Assembly (NCBI GenBank): GCA_023151115.1
Contig: JAKLJP010000074.1
Location: forward strand, 1-26,980
Direction of reading: 5' to 3'
Length of the DNA stretch: 26,980 nt
Source: Anaerolineae bacterium
GTDB taxonomy: Bacteria; Chloroflexota; Anaerolineae; 4572-78; J111
Part shown: positions 8,111 through 17,114 of the stretch, piece after piece
How the letters are laid out: each line of letters starts with the position of its first letter
Position numbering within the stretch: position 1 is the first letter of the stretch
Program-made: the position numbers and the translations under genes
Notes under the pieces: generated by a model
Database searches by the model: none
Told to the model about the DNA's origin: nothing
The model's input: only the letters and a program-made list of their open reading frames with translations

Positions 8111-8485
8111 ATGGGAAAAACTAATCCGTCATACGTCGCCAGAAAGCGCCGCCAAGCGCGAGTACGCAAACATTTATCCGGGCTGCCCGAACGGCCGCGC
8201 CTGAATGTATTCCGCAGTTTGAACCATATTTATGCCCAGGTTATTGACGATACTAAAGGGGTAACTCTGGTTTCAGCTTCTAGCCTGGATAGCAATGTTC
8301 GAGAAGCGGAGATAGCCGCCGGCAAGGGCAAAACCGAACGTGCTTCGCTGGTGGGCAAATTGGTGGCCGAGCGAGCCTTGGCAGCAGGGATTACGCAGGT
8401 GGTCTTTGATCGCGGCGGGTATAAATATCACGGTCGAGTTAAAGCATTGGCTGACGCCTCGCGTGAAGCCGGGCTGAAATTTTAA
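8111..8485 (+). CDS. rplR: 50S ribosomal protein L18 (uL18)
   Basis: Starting at the ATG at 8111, which lies 5 bases after a perfect TGGAGGA site, the protein has 124 residues. An in-frame TTG 18 bases upstream lacks such a site and is rejected. Conserved parts are [35 protein letters not shown] and [21 protein letters not shown]18 binds 5S rRNA together with L5 and mediates its attachment to the 50S subunit. Confidence 0.96.
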   Translation: MGKTNPSYVARKRRQARVRKHLSGLPERPRLNVFRSLNHIYAQVIDDTKGVTLVSASSLDSNVREAEIAAGKGKTERASLVGKLVAERALAAGITQVVFDRGGYKYHGRVKALADASREAGLKF

Positions 8486-8500
8486 GATAAGGGGAATTTT

Positions 8501-9034
8501 ATGGCAAAGCGTGAATTTCAGGATGCGGTAGAAGAACTTGACGAGCGAGTCGTTCATATTGCGCGGACAGCCAAGGTGGTCAAGGGTGGGCGGCGGTTTA
8601 GTTTCCGGGCCTGTGTAGTGGTTGGCGACGGCAAGGGCAGTGTAGGCGTTGGGATTGGCAAGGCGCGTGAGGTGCCTGAGGCGATTCGCAAAGGATCGGA
8701 GCGGGCCAAACGCAACATGCGCAAGATTGCGATGTCGGGTACAACCATTCCCCATGAAATTACTTCTGGGTTTAGCGCGGCCCAGGTATTTTTGAAACCG
8801 GCCTCACCAGGTACCGGTGTAATTGCCGGCGGTGGGGTGCGGGCGGTCGTTGAGGCGGCGGGCATCCACGATATTTTGACCAAAAGCAAAGGTAGTTCTA
8901 ACATTTTGAATGTGGTCAAAGCGACCATCAAGGCGCTCAACGAACTGCAAGACCCGATGGAAGTCGCTCAAAATCGGGGCGTTCCGCTGAACCGGGTTCA
9001 GCCGTTCTGGCTGGGGAGAGGGAACAATGGCTAA
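8501..9034 (+). CDS. rpsE: 30S ribosomal protein S5 (uS5)
   Basis: The 177-residue protein contains the S5 double-stranded RNA-binding domain ([20 protein letters not shown] followed by [18 protein letters not shown]) and the C-terminal domain ([20 protein letters not shown]). S5 contributes to decoding fidelity and sits near the mRNA entry. Its last 8 bases overlap the start of rpmD, suggesting translational coupling. Confidence 0.98.
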   Translation: MAKREFQDAVEELDERVVHIARTAKVVKGGRRFSFRACVVVGDGKGSVGVGIGKAREVPEAIRKGSERAKRNMRKIAMSGTTIPHEITSGFSAAQVFLKPASPGTGVIAGGGVRAVVEAAGIHDILTKSKGSSNILNVVKATIKALNELQDPMEVAQNRGVPLNRVQPFWLGRGNNG

Positions 9035-9224
9035 AAAAGAAGCGAAAGCATTGAAGGTCAAATGGGTTAAAAGCGCCATTGGCTATTCGGTGCGACAGAA
9101 AAACACCGTGCGAGCTTTAGGGTTGCGCAGGCTCGGGCAAGTTGTCGAACACGATGATACACCGGTTATCCGGGGAATGATTAACAAGGTTTCTCACCTG
9201 GTACAAGTGGTCGAAGAAGCGTAA
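9027..9224 (+). CDS. rpmD: 50S ribosomal protein L30 (uL30)
   Basis: The 65-residue protein has the L30 pattern [40 protein letters not shown] and [11 protein letters not shown]. Its ATG lies inside the final codons of rpsE (8-bp overlap), with GGGGAGAGGG upstream as ribosome-binding site. L30 is not universal in bacteria, so its presence is informative. It contacts 5S and 23S rRNA at the base of the central protuberance. Confidence 0.97.
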   Translation: MAKKEAKALKVKWVKSAIGYSVRQKNTVRALGLRRLGQVVEHDDTPVIRGMINKVSHLVQVVEEA

Positions 9225-9240
9225 TTGGAGGCAGCGAGTC

Positions 9241-9699
9241 ATGCAGTTACATGATTTAAAACCCCCTGCGGGGAGTCATAAACGTAAAAAGAGAGTTGGC
9301 CGGGGGATGGCTTCGGGAACCGGCAAAACTTCGGGCCGGGGTATCAAGGGGCAAAATGCGCGTTCCGGTGGTGGTAAAGGGCCTTACTTTGAGGGTGGTC
9401 AGTTGCCGTTGGTGCGGCGCTTACCCTTCCGGCGTGGATTTACAAATATCCGGCGGGTGGAGTACAAGCCGGTCAATGTTGAGTTTTTGCAGGAAAGATT
9501 TGGCGAAGGCTACCAAGAAGTAACGCCGGAAGTTTTGGTTGAGATAGGGGTTATTAAAAGGTCAGATAAAGCCGTGGCCATTCTGGGCAATGGTGAAATT
9601 ACCACTGCTTTGACGGTTAAAGCGCACCGGTTCTCAAAAAGCGCCAGGGAAAAAATTGAGGCAGCCGGCGGTACCGTCGAAGTTTTACCCTTGGCTTGA
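9241..9699 (+). CDS. rplO: 50S ribosomal protein L15 (uL15)
   Basis: The 152-residue protein has the glycine-arginine rich N-terminal extension of L15 ([20 protein letters not shown] followed by [20 protein letters not shown]) and ends [21 protein letters not shown]15 is a late assembly protein of the 50S subunit. A 98-bp spacer separates it from secY and contains a palindromic repeat that also occurs near 23.6 kb. Confidence 0.97.
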   Translation: MQLHDLKPPAGSHKRKKRVGRGMASGTGKTSGRGIKGQNARSGGGKGPYFEGGQLPLVRRLPFRRGFTNIRRVEYKPVNVEFLQERFGEGYQEVTPEVLVEIGVIKRSDKAVAILGNGEITTALTVKAHRFSKSAREKIEAAGGTVEVLPLA

Positions 9700-9703
9700 G
9701 AAC

Positions 9704-9766
9704 TTGTAGGAGCGACTTAAGTCGCAGGCTACTTTGGCTAGAAAACGACTAAAGCCGTCACTACAA
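9704..9766. repeat. Interspersed palindromic repeat, copy 1 (rplO-secY spacer)
   Basis: TTGTAG (9704-9709) and CTACAA (9761-9766) are perfect inverted ends. Inside them lie GCGACTTAAGTCGC (9712-9725, a perfect palindrome) and CGACTAAAG (9746-9754). Both arms match those of the repeat at 23597-23653 at roughly 17 of 20 positions, so the two are copies of one element. The size is 63 bp. No open reading frame or T-run is associated with it. Confidence 0.7.
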
Positions 9767-9797
9767 ACTCGTAGCAAAAGAAGGATTTAACTCTCTG

Positions 9798-11123
9798 ATG
9801 ATAGAAGCGATTCGCAACGCATTTACGCTCCCGGACCTTAGACGTAAAATTATTTTTACGATTTTGATTCTGGTTGCTTATCGGGCCGCGGCGCACGTGC
9901 CGGTACCCGGTGTGAACGGCGCGGCTTTACAACAGTTTTTAGAGTCGGGAGAGCAGGGGAGTACCATTGTTCAGTTTTTGAATCTCCTTTCGGGGGGAAC
10001 ATTGGCCCGGTTCTCAGTGATGGCTATGGGGGTTTATCCCTACATTACGGCTTCGATTATCATCCAATTGCTGACGCCGTTGGTGCCGCAGTTGCAAGAA
10101 CTGTCCAAAGAGGGCGAACAGGGCCGCAACAAGATCAATTTGTACACCCATTGGTTGAGCGTGCCCTTGGCTATGCTTCAGGCTTATGGGCAGGTTGTCT
10201 TTATTCAAAATTCGGTGCCTGGGGTTATTACAAATTTTGGGTTTAGTGTCAATCCGTTAGCAACCATTGCTACCTTGGTGACGATGACGGCGGGAACGAT
10301 GGTGGCTGTGTGGATGGGTGAGCTTATTACCGAGCAGGGCATTGGTAATGGGGTTTCGATTATCATCTTCGGTGGTATTGCGGCCCAAATTCCCAGCCAG
10401 ATTGGTAGTTTTATCAGCCAGAGAGATTGGTTCAATTTGATAGTATTCGCTATCATTACCGTCCTAACCATTGCCGTGATTGTTTTTGTTCAAGAAGGAC
10501 AGCGGCGTATTCCGGTCCAGTATGGTAAGCGAGTGCGCGGCACAAAGGTCTATGGTGGGCAAAGCACTCACATTCCATTAAAGGTCAACAGTGCCGGGAT
10601 GATCCCACTCATTTTTGCCCAATCCATTATGATCTTTCCGAGCGCGGTAGCCGGTTATTTTCAGTTTAGCCAGTACCCAGTTATAGCCAGTATCGCCAAT
10701 TTTGTGGTTCAGTATTTTAGCCCAAACCCGACTTCGTATCCCTACTGGATTCTTTACTTTATCATGGTGGTTGGCTTTACCTACTTCTATACGGATGTTA
10801 TCTTTAAACAACAAAACTTGGCGGACAATTTGCAACGGCAGGGGGGCTTTATTCCAGGATTGCGGCCGGGCAAACGTACGGAGGTTTATTTGAATACGGT
10901 CTTGCAGCGGATTACCCTAGTGGGGGCGTTGTTGTTGGGTGGCGTGGCAATTTTGCCCTGGCTGGCGAATATTATTCCGGGAGTAAGCCAAAGCGGCAGC
11001 CAAACTCAGGCGTTGCTCATTACCAGTACCGGGCTTTTAATTGTGGTTGGGGTGGTGTTGGACACCATGAAACAGCTTCAAGCTCAATTGTTGATGCGTC
11101 ACTACGAGGGCTTTATTAGTTAA
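9798..11123 (+). CDS. secY: Preprotein translocase subunit SecY
   Basis: The 441-residue integral membrane protein forms the channel of the Sec translocon with SecE and SecG. About ten hydrophobic segments are visible, starting near residue 18 (IIFTILILVAYRAAAHVPVP). The conserved cytoplasmic loop QRRIPVQYGKRVRG follows the middle of the protein, and GGFIPGLRPGKRTEVYL lies in the large C-terminal loop. Its length is normal. The ATG follows AAGGA at a rather long spacing of 13. It closes the spc cluster. Unlike many genomes, no adk gene follows; map comes next after 37 bp. Confidence 0.98.
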   Translation: MIEAIRNAFTLPDLRRKIIFTILILVAYRAAAHVPVPGVNGAALQQFLESGEQGSTIVQFLNLLSGGTLARFSVMAMGVYPYITASIIIQLLTPLVPQLQELSKEGEQGRNKINLYTHWLSVPLAMLQAYGQVVFIQNSVPGVITNFGFSVNPLATIATLVTMTAGTMVAVWMGELITEQGIGNGVSIIIFGGIAAQIPSQIGSFISQRDWFNLIVFAIITVLTIAVIVFVQEGQRRIPVQYGKRVRGTKVYGGQSTHIPLKVNSAGMIPLIFAQSIMIFPSAVAGYFQFSQYPVIASIANFVVQYFSPNPTSYPYWILYFIMVVGFTYFYTDVIFKQQNLADNLQRQGGFIPGLRPGKRTEVYLNTVLQRITLVGALLLGGVAILPWLANIIPGVSQSGSQTQALLITSTGLLIVVGVVLDTMKQLQAQLLMRHYEGFIS

Positions 11124-11160
11124 TCAAAGGAAAGTAGTTGCCTGCTAAGTTTTCGGGGCA

Positions 11161-11979
11161 ATGATGAAAGTAGTTCCTGCCAGCAGTATGTTCCAGACCA
11201 AAACCCGGCGTGTTGTCTTAAAATCTAAAGAAGAAATTGCGCAGATGCGCCAAGCAGGGAAAATTGTAGCCTTAGCTTTGGACGAAATTCGACGGCACAC
11301 GAAGCCTGGTGTCACAACCGGCGAACTGGACCGTATTGCCGAGGATGTCTTAAAACGACATAATGCTATCCCTGTTTTTAAGGGCTATCCTAATCAGCGT
11401 GAAGGGGGGCCACCCTTCCCAAAGACGATTACGGCCTGTATCAACGAAGAGTTGGTGCATGGCATTCCCAGCGATAGCCGGGTACTGCGAGAAGGAGATA
11501 TTTTTAGTGTAGACTGCGGCGCCTACTATAAAGGCTGGGTGGGGGATGCGGCAACAACCATCCCGGTCGGCCAAATTTCCGCAGAGGCGCAGCAATTACT
11601 AGCCGTAACTGAACAAGCCCTCTACGAGGGGATTAGCCAGGGAAGGTTGGGCGGTCAAACCGAAGATATTTCGGCAGCGGTACAGGATTACGCCGAGCGG
11701 CATGGTTATAGTGTGGTTCGGGAATATACCGGCCACGGAGTGGGGCGTAATATGCACGAAGACCCGCAAGTACCCAATTTTGGGCAGCGCGGTCGCGGGA
11801 TGCGCCTAAAAATGGGTATGACCATTGCCCTGGAGCCGATGGTCAATATGGGGACGTGGAGAACCAAACTTTTGAACGACCATTGGACAGTAGTTACTGA
11901 AGATGGTAAATTATCGGCTCACTTTGAACATTCTTTTGCCATCACCGATGGTGAGCCTTATATTTTGACCTTATTGTAA
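11161..11979 (+). CDS. map: Methionine aminopeptidase, type I
   Basis: This dinuclear metalloprotease removes the initiator methionine from nascent proteins. The five metal ligands are visible: D118 and D129 (in [14 protein letters not shown]), H192 (in [12 protein letters not shown]), E225 (in ALEPMVNMG) and E256 (in HFEHS), together with the substrate-binding H100 (LVHGIPS). The length of 272 includes about 15 residues before the usual [14 protein letters not shown] start. Of the clustered ATG codons (11161, 11164, 11188) none has a convincing ribosome-binding site, so the start is uncertain. Confidence 0.96.
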   Translation: MMKVVPASSMFQTKTRRVVLKSKEEIAQMRQAGKIVALALDEIRRHTKPGVTTGELDRIAEDVLKRHNAIPVFKGYPNQREGGPPFPKTITACINEELVHGIPSDSRVLREGDIFSVDCGAYYKGWVGDAATTIPVGQISAEAQQLLAVTEQALYEGISQGRLGGQTEDISAAVQDYAERHGYSVVREYTGHGVGRNMHEDPQVPNFGQRGRGMRLKMGMTIALEPMVNMGTWRTKLLNDHWTVVTEDGKLSAHFEHSFAITDGEPYILTLL

Positions 11980-12013
11980 CAAAGCAGGAAATAACCTGCT
12001 GAGGATGGTAATG

Positions 12014-12127
12014 ATGAAAGTAAGACCTTCAATAAAACGTAGATGTGATAACTGCAAAATCATTAAGCGCCGGGGCGTGGTGCGGATTATTTGTACCAAT
12101 CCCCGTCATAAGCAGCGCCAAGGGTAA
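12014..12127 (+). CDS. rpmJ: 50S ribosomal protein L36 (bL36), zinc-binding form
   Basis: This is a 37-residue protein with the L36 sequence [14 protein letters not shown] at the start and NPRHKQRQG at the end. The zinc ligands C11, C14, C27 and H32 are all present. An ATG immediately upstream (12011) would add one methionine; 12014 matches the family length. A GAGG site lies at 12001-12004. In many bacteria infA stands between map and rpmJ; the 34-bp gap here holds no such gene. Confidence 0.96.
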   Translation: MKVRPSIKRRCDNCKIIKRRGVVRIICTNPRHKQRQG

Positions 12128-12138
12128 GGAGAGAGAGT

Positions 12139-12519
12139 ATGGCTCGTATTGCCGGTGTTGACCTGCCTCGCGAGAAACGTGTTGAGGTTGGTTTAACTTA
12201 TATTTATGGAATCGGATTAGCCACCAGTCAAGAAATTTTGAAAAGTACCGGGATTAATCCCGATACACGGGTTAAGGACCTGGCCGAAGAAGAAGTGACC
12301 CGTCTGCGCGAGATTATTGACCGTGACTATGTGGTAGAAGGGGACCTGCGGCGCGAGATAGGTTTGAATATTAAACGCTTGCAGGAAATTGGCTGCTATC
12401 GGGGGATGCGCCATCGCCGGAATTTGCCGGTACGTGGTCAGCGCACCCGAACCAATGCCCGAACCAAGCGCGGCGCTCGACGGACAGTAGCTGGTAAGAA
12501 ACGGGCCGCACGAAAGTAA
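12139..12519 (+). CDS. rpsM: 30S ribosomal protein S13 (uS13)
   Basis: The 126-residue protein starts [20 protein letters not shown] and ends with the typical basic tail ([20 protein letters not shown]). The [20 protein letters not shown] block is diagnostic. S13 lies in the 30S head, contacts P-site tRNA and forms intersubunit bridges. It begins 11 bp after rpmJ behind a strong AAGGAGAGA site and opens the alpha-operon part of the cluster. Confidence 0.98.
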   Translation: MARIAGVDLPREKRVEVGLTYIYGIGLATSQEILKSTGINPDTRVKDLAEEEVTRLREIIDRDYVVEGDLRREIGLNIKRLQEIGCYRGMRHRRNLPVRGQRTRTNARTKRGARRTVAGKKRAARK

Positions 12520-12586
12520 TTACCTATCTCTGTACTTTTTGTGAAACATTGCAAAACGTGCAGAATTTAGACCTTTTGGAGATTTT

Positions 12587-12988
12587 ATGGCAAAACAAAA
12601 AGCTCGAACGGTGCGGGCAACGACCAAAAAAGAAAAGAAAAATGTAAGTTATGGCCGGGCTTATATTTACGCGACCTTTAATAATACCATCGTCAGTATT
12701 ACCGACCAACAGGGCAATGTTATCTCCTGGTCGAGTGGTGGGACAAGCGGGTTCAAAGGTTCGCGCAAAAGCACCCCTTATGCGGCTCAGTTAGCGGCTA
12801 AAAATGCGGCGAAGGCGGCCCAAGAACATGGGATGCGTGAGTTGGATGTGTTTATCAAGGGGCCGGGGCCAGGCCGTGAGGCGGCCATTCGCTCTTTGCA
12901 GGCGTCAGATATGAAGCTGCGGTCAATTACCGATAAGACGCCTATCCCGCACAACGGTTGCCGCCCGCCTAAAAAGCGTCGAGTCTAA
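12587..12988 (+). CDS. rpsK: 30S ribosomal protein S11 (uS11)
   Basis: The 133-residue protein has the S11 motifs [40 protein letters not shown] and the final [19 protein letters not shown]11 is located on the 30S platform and forms part of the mRNA exit channel. The start has a TTGGAG site. The 67-bp spacer upstream can fold a weak hairpin (CTGTACTTTTTG against CAAAACGTGCAG). Confidence 0.98.
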   Translation: MAKQKARTVRATTKKEKKNVSYGRAYIYATFNNTIVSITDQQGNVISWSSGGTSGFKGSRKSTPYAAQLAAKNAAKAAQEHGMRELDVFIKGPGPGREAAIRSLQASDMKLRSITDKTPIPHNGCRPPKKRRV

Positions 12989-13085
12989 TCTCGCGTCGGT
13001 AAGTGCTTAAAGTTTTAAGAGGGACGAAGGGTCAGCCAAGCCCGTAAACCTCTTTCATTTATTAAAGTTGATTCAGGAGGATAAA

Positions 13086-13721
13086 TTGGCGCGTTATACA
13101 GATTCAGTTTGTAGATTATGCCGGGCCGAAGGAGAAAAACTTTTTCTCAAAGGCGACCGGTGCTTTACCCCCAAGTGTTCGGTGGAGAAACGCTCCTACC
13201 CGCCAGGGTTACACGGGCGGCAAGGGCAATTCCGCCGCAAAGAGTCAGATTATGGCAACCAGTTGCGTGAAAAGCAGAAGGTGCGCCGGCTCTACGGAGT
13301 TTTTGAGCGACAATTCCGGCGTTATTTTCAGGAGGCGCAACGCCAAAAAGGTTTGACCGGCGTTAACCTGCTCTCCATTTTGGAAAGCCGGCTGGATAAT
13401 GTGGTTTATCGGTTAGGGTTGGCTGCCTCGCGCCCGCAAGCGCGACAGCTTGTGTCTCACGGTCATTTTGAGGTAAATGGTCGCAAAACCAATATTTCCT
13501 CGTTTATTGTCTCCGAAGGGGATGTGATTAGCGTCCGTGAGAGCAGCCGGAAGACAACTTACTTTAAAGATATAGCAAAAAGTTTAGATGAGGGACGCGT
13601 GCCGGGTTGGTTGAGCCTGAACGTGGCCGAGATGTCTGGCCGGGTGGTCAGCAAACCTTCACGCGAACACATTGACGTCACCCTCAATGAACAACTGATT
13701 GTTGAATATTACAGCCGGTAA
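13086..13721 (+). CDS. rpsD: 30S ribosomal protein S4 (uS4), zinc-binding form
   Basis: The start is taken as TTG at 13086, five bases after a perfect AGGAGG, which gives the canonical (M)[16 protein letters not shown]-terminus and 211 residues. An upstream in-frame TTG at 13068 would place the ribosome-binding site inside the gene. Zinc ligands C9, C12, C26 and C31 are present. The S4 RNA-binding domain is [20 protein letters not shown] followed by [16 protein letters not shown]4 nucleates 30S body assembly; in E. coli it also represses the alpha operon. Confidence 0.97.
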   Translation: MARYTDSVCRLCRAEGEKLFLKGDRCFTPKCSVEKRSYPPGLHGRQGQFRRKESDYGNQLREKQKVRRLYGVFERQFRRYFQEAQRQKGLTGVNLLSILESRLDNVVYRLGLAASRPQARQLVSHGHFEVNGRKTNISSFIVSEGDVISVRESSRKTTYFKDIAKSLDEGRVPGWLSLNVAEMSGRVVSKPSREHIDVTLNEQLIVEYYSR

Positions 13722-13818
13722 GCCAGGTTGAGTTGATTGGGTTTGGTAGAGTTGGCAACGTTCAACGATTAGAGGTTTATGATAGATTATTGGAAAGACG
13801 TATTTGGAGGGTGTTCCA

Positions 13819-14802
13819 TTGGCTGACATGAATTTGGTCTTACCCAAAATAGAAACCGAGGCAAGTACTCGGAGTTATGGTCGTTTTAGTATCGGTCCAC
13901 TGGAAAGTGGCTACGGGATTACGCTGGGCAATGCCCTGCGCCGGGTCCTGCTTTCTTCGTTGACCGGCGCAGCCGTTACTTCCATTCGCGTTAGTGGGGT
14001 GCATCACGAATTTTCTGATATTCCCCACGTGCGCGAGGATATGACGGCTCTGATCTTAAATGTTAAACAACTGCGGCTCAAATTGCATCAGAATGAGTCG
14101 GCCCGGCTGCGGGTAGAGGTCAAGGGGGAGGGTGTTATCACCGCCGGTGATATTGAATATCCGCCCCATGTTGAAATTATGAACCCTGACCTGCACTTGC
14201 TAACGGCTGACTCCTCGGAAGCCGAACTAGATATGGAGTTGGTTGTGCAGATGGGCCGGGGCTATTCTCCGGCGGAAGAGCGCGGCAAGCTGCCCATTGG
14301 TGAGATTCCGGTTGATGCCATCTTCAGCCCCATTCGGAAGGCAAACTTTGTGGTTGAGCGGGCGCGTATTGGCCAGGATACCGACTATGACCGGCTGCTT
14401 CTGGAAATTACCACCGACGGCACCATTTCGCCGCACGATGCGCTCAGCTCATCGGCCAAGATTTTGGTACAGCATTTCTCGTTGGTCGCCGGCGTCACCG
14501 AAATTGAAGCACCCATTGAAACCGAGTCCGAAGGTGGGATTCCGAGCAAGATTTATGAAACGCCCATCGAGGAGTTGGAGCTGACCGTGCGCGCTTATAA
14601 CTGTCTCAAGCGGGCCGGGATCACGCAAGTGGGTGAAATCCTGGAAAAATTGAAGAAAGGCCAGGATGAAATCCTGGCAATCCGCAACTTTGGACAGAAA
14701 TCGCTGGACGAGTTGATGGAACGCCTGGAAGAAAAAGGCTTTCTGAGCGTCCTGGCCGACGAAGGGGGCGATGGCTCTCCGGTGGCGGTCAAAGATTTTT
14801 AA
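13819..14802 (+). CDS. rpoA: RNA polymerase subunit alpha
   Basis: The chosen start is TTG at 13819, seven bases after GGAGGG; it gives 327 residues. An earlier TTG (13804) precedes that site and an ATG at 13828 is too distant. The N-terminal dimerisation and assembly domain includes SGYGITLGNALRRVLLSSL. The C-terminal domain contains VRAYNCLKRAGI, whose R258 corresponds to the UP-element-contacting R265 of E. coli, and IRNFGQKSLDELMERL. It sits between rpsD and rplQ as in most bacteria. Confidence 0.97.
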   Translation: MADMNLVLPKIETEASTRSYGRFSIGPLESGYGITLGNALRRVLLSSLTGAAVTSIRVSGVHHEFSDIPHVREDMTALILNVKQLRLKLHQNESARLRVEVKGEGVITAGDIEYPPHVEIMNPDLHLLTADSSEAELDMELVVQMGRGYSPAEERGKLPIGEIPVDAIFSPIRKANFVVERARIGQDTDYDRLLLEITTDGTISPHDALSSSAKILVQHFSLVAGVTEIEAPIETESEGGIPSKIYETPIEELELTVRAYNCLKRAGITQVGEILEKLKKGQDEILAIRNFGQKSLDELMERLEEKGFLSVLADEGGDGSPVAVKDF

Positions 14803-14844
14803 TTATAGGCTCGCTTTTGCGGCTGGTTTTGAGGAGAAACAATC

Positions 14845-15204
14845 ATGCGACACAATGTAATGGGGCGAAAGCTGAGCCGCTCGACCAATCATCGCAAGGC
14901 TCTCTTTCGCAACCTGGCGACTGAATTGTTCAGACACGATAGAATTACAACGACGGAAGCCAAAGCTAAGAGTGTGCAACCCATTGCTGAAAAGTTGATT
15001 ACTTTGGCCAAGCGGGGCGATTTACACTCGCGGCGTTTGGCGGCCCGTGATGTAACGGACCCGGCAGTACTGCAAAAACTTTTTGGCGAAATTGGGCCGC
15101 GGGTGCAGAATCGGGCCGGCGGCTATGTGCGGATTTATAAACTGGGTCCGCGCCATGGTGATGCCGCCCCGATGGCCTTGCTTGAGTTGGTAGACAAGGC
15201 CTGA
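14845..15204 (+). CDS. rplQ: 50S ribosomal protein L17 (bL17)
   Basis: The 119-residue protein starts [20 protein letters not shown] and contains [20 protein letters not shown] and the closing [20 protein letters not shown], all typical of L17. It is bacteria-specific and lies near the tunnel exit. A GAGGAG site precedes the ATG. It marks the end of the classic alpha operon, but the gene run continues with truA only 13 bp later. Confidence 0.98.
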   Translation: MRHNVMGRKLSRSTNHRKALFRNLATELFRHDRITTTEAKAKSVQPIAEKLITLAKRGDLHSRRLAARDVTDPAVLQKLFGEIGPRVQNRAGGYVRIYKLGPRHGDAAPMALLELVDKA

Positions 15205-15217
15205 TTTTTGAAAGCTT

Positions 15218-15973
15218 GTGACCGGCGAGGACCGTTATCGAGCTGTCGTCGAATATGATGGCACGGACTTCCTGGGCTTTCAAATTCAGGCACAGGGGCG
15301 GACTGTTCAGGGCGAGATTGAGAAAGCGCTGCAACAGGTTACTCAATCTGTTATTCGGATAGAGGGCGCTGGCCGGACAGATACCGGGGTTCACGCCACA
15401 GGTCAAGTGGTTGCTTTTAACGCCCAGTGGAAACATTCGCTCACAGACCTGCAACGTGCGCTCAATGCCAATTTGCCCGCCGATATTGTTATCAGCGACT
15501 TAAAAACTGTAGACTCGACCTTTCATCCCCGGTTTAATGCCTTAAGCCGATCCTATCGCTACACGGTTATTAACCAACCGTGGCCTGCTGTGTTACAGCG
15601 GCGGTATGCTTATCACGTTAAGACGCCCTTAGCGGTGAACGCGATGAATGAAGCCAGCCGCTTTCTGATTGGCTCTCACGATTTTGCCTCGTTTGGCAAA
15701 CCGCCGCAGGGTGAAAACACGGTTCGACAGGTTAGCCAGGCTGAATGGACCGCCGACGGCAAGCTGCTAAATTTTGAGATAACAGCCAACGCCTTTTTGT
15801 ATCGAATGGTGAGAACCATTGTCGGAACTCTGATTCAAGTGGGGTTAGGGCAATTGGCTGTTAGCGAGATTAAAAATATTCTGGATGCGCGAGATTTGAC
15901 GCGCTCAGCCCCACCAGCACCAGCGCATGGCTTGTGCTTGGTACGGGTCACTTACTCAGTTACCAGTGAATAG
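15218..15973 (+). CDS. truA: tRNA pseudouridine(38-40) synthase TruA
   Basis: The enzyme converts uridines 38-40 of the tRNA anticodon arm to pseudouridine. The catalytic aspartate is D55 in GAGRTDTGVHATGQV. Other family motifs are VEYDGTDFLGFQIQ near the start and NAFLYRMVRTIVGTLIQVG. The length of 251 is usual. The start GTG at 15218 lacks a strong ribosome-binding site and probably relies on coupling to rplQ 13 bp upstream. The order rplQ-truA-rplM-rpsI occurs in Firmicutes, Actinobacteria and Chloroflexota. Confidence 0.96.
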   Translation: MTGEDRYRAVVEYDGTDFLGFQIQAQGRTVQGEIEKALQQVTQSVIRIEGAGRTDTGVHATGQVVAFNAQWKHSLTDLQRALNANLPADIVISDLKTVDSTFHPRFNALSRSYRYTVINQPWPAVLQRRYAYHVKTPLAVNAMNEASRFLIGSHDFASFGKPPQGENTVRQVSQAEWTADGKLLNFEITANAFLYRMVRTIVGTLIQVGLGQLAVSEIKNILDARDLTRSAPPAPAHGLCLVRVTYSVTSE

Positions 15974-16024
15974 TAATCAGTTCAACCGTATGATTAACCA
16001 CTGATTACTGATTACTGACAACTG
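15973..16024. repeat. Inverted and tandem ACTGATT repeats in the truA-rplM spacer
   Basis: GTAATCAGT (15973-15981) pairs perfectly with ACTGATTAC (16000-16008). The right arm continues as short direct repeats: ACTGATT, ACTGATT, ACTGACA and ACTG through 16024. The pattern is not coding and has no T-run. The rplM ribosome-binding site follows about 15 bases later. Confidence 0.6.
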
Positions 16025-16052
16025 TTTACTATTTTCTGAGGAGTAGACAACT

Positions 16053-16481
16053 GTGAAAACAATCAGTGCTAAAGAAGCAGATATTCAGCGAGATTGGTAT
16101 GTTATTGACGCCCAAGGGCAAACACTAGGCCGGCTGGCGACTCGCACGGCTTCCATTTTGCGCGGCAAACATAAACCTCTTTTCACCCCGCACGTGGATT
16201 GTGGCGATTATGTTATTATCATCAACGCCGAAAAGGTTCATGTGACGGGCCAGAAGATGAGCCAAAAGAAGTATTACCGGCACTCCGGTTACCCCGGCGG
16301 CCTCAAAGAAATTAGCCTGCGCGACCAATTACAAAAGTTCCCGGAGCGAGTGCTGGAAAGCGCGGTGCGTGGTATGCTGCCCAAAAATCGGCTGGGGCGG
16401 CAGATGTTTAAGAAATTGAAAATTTATCCGGGTCCCAATCACCCCCATCAGGCGCAACAACCCAGGCCGATGGAGTTTTAA
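16053..16481 (+). CDS. rplM: 50S ribosomal protein L13 (uL13)
   Basis: The 142-residue protein has the L13 landmarks [56 protein letters not shown] and [20 protein letters not shown]. It is an early assembly protein of the 50S subunit. The start is GTG at 16053, preceded by GAGGAG. rplM and rpsI always travel as a pair, as they do here with a 34-bp spacer. Confidence 0.97.
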   Translation: MKTISAKEADIQRDWYVIDAQGQTLGRLATRTASILRGKHKPLFTPHVDCGDYVIIINAEKVHVTGQKMSQKKYYRHSGYPGGLKEISLRDQLQKFPERVLESAVRGMLPKNRLGRQMFKKLKIYPGPNHPHQAQQPRPMEF

Positions 16482-16515
16482 TTGTAAAGTTTTAATTGAG
16501 GAAGAGACTTAAACT

Positions 16516-16914
16516 ATGGCAGATACTCAATATTACGAAGGTCTTGGCCGGCGCAAAACTGCAACTGCGCGTGTCCGCTTGCATACGGGCGGGAGTGGCA
16601 ATTTTACCGTCAACGACAAACCGATTCAGGACTATTTTAGCCGGGATATGGATCAATTTCAGATCAACGAAGCGCTTAAAGTTACCGGCACCGATGGCCG
16701 CTTTAATGTTACTGTAAAGGTAAGCGGTGGAGGCGTTACCGGGCAGGCCGGAGCCGTAAGATTGGGTATTGCCCGTGCCTTACTCAAAGCTGACCCCGAA
16801 TACCGTAAAGTATTGCGCGAACACGGAATGCTAACACGGGATGCGCGGGCTAAAGAGCGCAAGAAGCCTGGCCTCAAACGGGCCAGAAAAGCCCCGCAGT
16901 ACACCAAACGCTAG
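16516..16914 (+). CDS. rpsI: 30S ribosomal protein S9 (uS9)
   Basis: The 132-residue protein begins YYEGLGRRKTATARVRL and ends in the invariant GLKRARKAPQYTKR tail, whose last arginine reaches the P-site tRNA. GGGVTGQAGAVRLGIARAL is the central signature. A GAGGAAGAGA site precedes the ATG. It is the final gene of the 17-kb translation cluster; a palindromic spacer and a strong terminator follow. Confidence 0.98.
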   Translation: MADTQYYEGLGRRKTATARVRLHTGGSGNFTVNDKPIQDYFSRDMDQFQINEALKVTGTDGRFNVTVKVSGGGVTGQAGAVRLGIARALLKADPEYRKVLREHGMLTRDARAKERKKPGLKRARKAPQYTKR

Positions 16915-17013
16915 ACTCAGTAGATCCAAATTCCCCGTAGGGTGGCATCCCTATGCCGCCCGCTGATACTAGGGATGCGCCAGATACGGTGAAAAATTGT
17001 ATCCACTGAGTCT
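16913..17013. repeat. Composite nested inverted repeat after rpsI
   Basis: The outer arms AGACTCAGTAGATCCAAATT (16913-16932) and AATTGTATCCACTGAGTCT (16995-17013) pair at about 17 of 19 positions. Inside, CATCCCTA (16946-16953) pairs with TAGGGATG (16970-16977), and a competing hairpin GGGTGGCAT/ATGCCGCCC lies at 16940-16961. The left arm begins in the rpsI stop codon. There is no T-run, so it is distinct from the terminator 30 bases downstream. Confidence 0.65.
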
Positions 17014-17044
17014 GTGCCGTTCATATTGCCGGTAAAAAATTTAC

Positions 17045-17080
17045 AGAGATACCTCTTTTTTGAGAGAGGTATCTCTTTTT
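17045..17080. terminator. Intrinsic terminator ending the ribosomal-protein cluster
   Basis: AGAGATACCTCT (17045-17056) pairs perfectly with AGAGGTATCTCT (17065-17076) over 12 bp with an 8-base loop, followed by TTTT and more T-rich sequence. It lies between rpsI and the convergent UbiA-family gene. Read on the opposite strand it is followed by fewer T residues, so it probably acts mainly for the plus strand. Confidence 0.85.
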
Positions 17081-17114
17081 ATTTTAATACGATTGGTGGG
17101 AAAACTTTCCTCAG

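Noticed and set aside
9712..9725. Palindrome GCGACTTAAGTCGC as a repressor operator
   Set aside because: The same core recurs in the repeat at 23.6 kb in a non-promoter position, and no -35/-10 pair overlaps it.
16000..16024. CRISPR-like array of ACTGATT units
   Set aside because: The units are 7 bases long without spacers and no cas gene is nearby.
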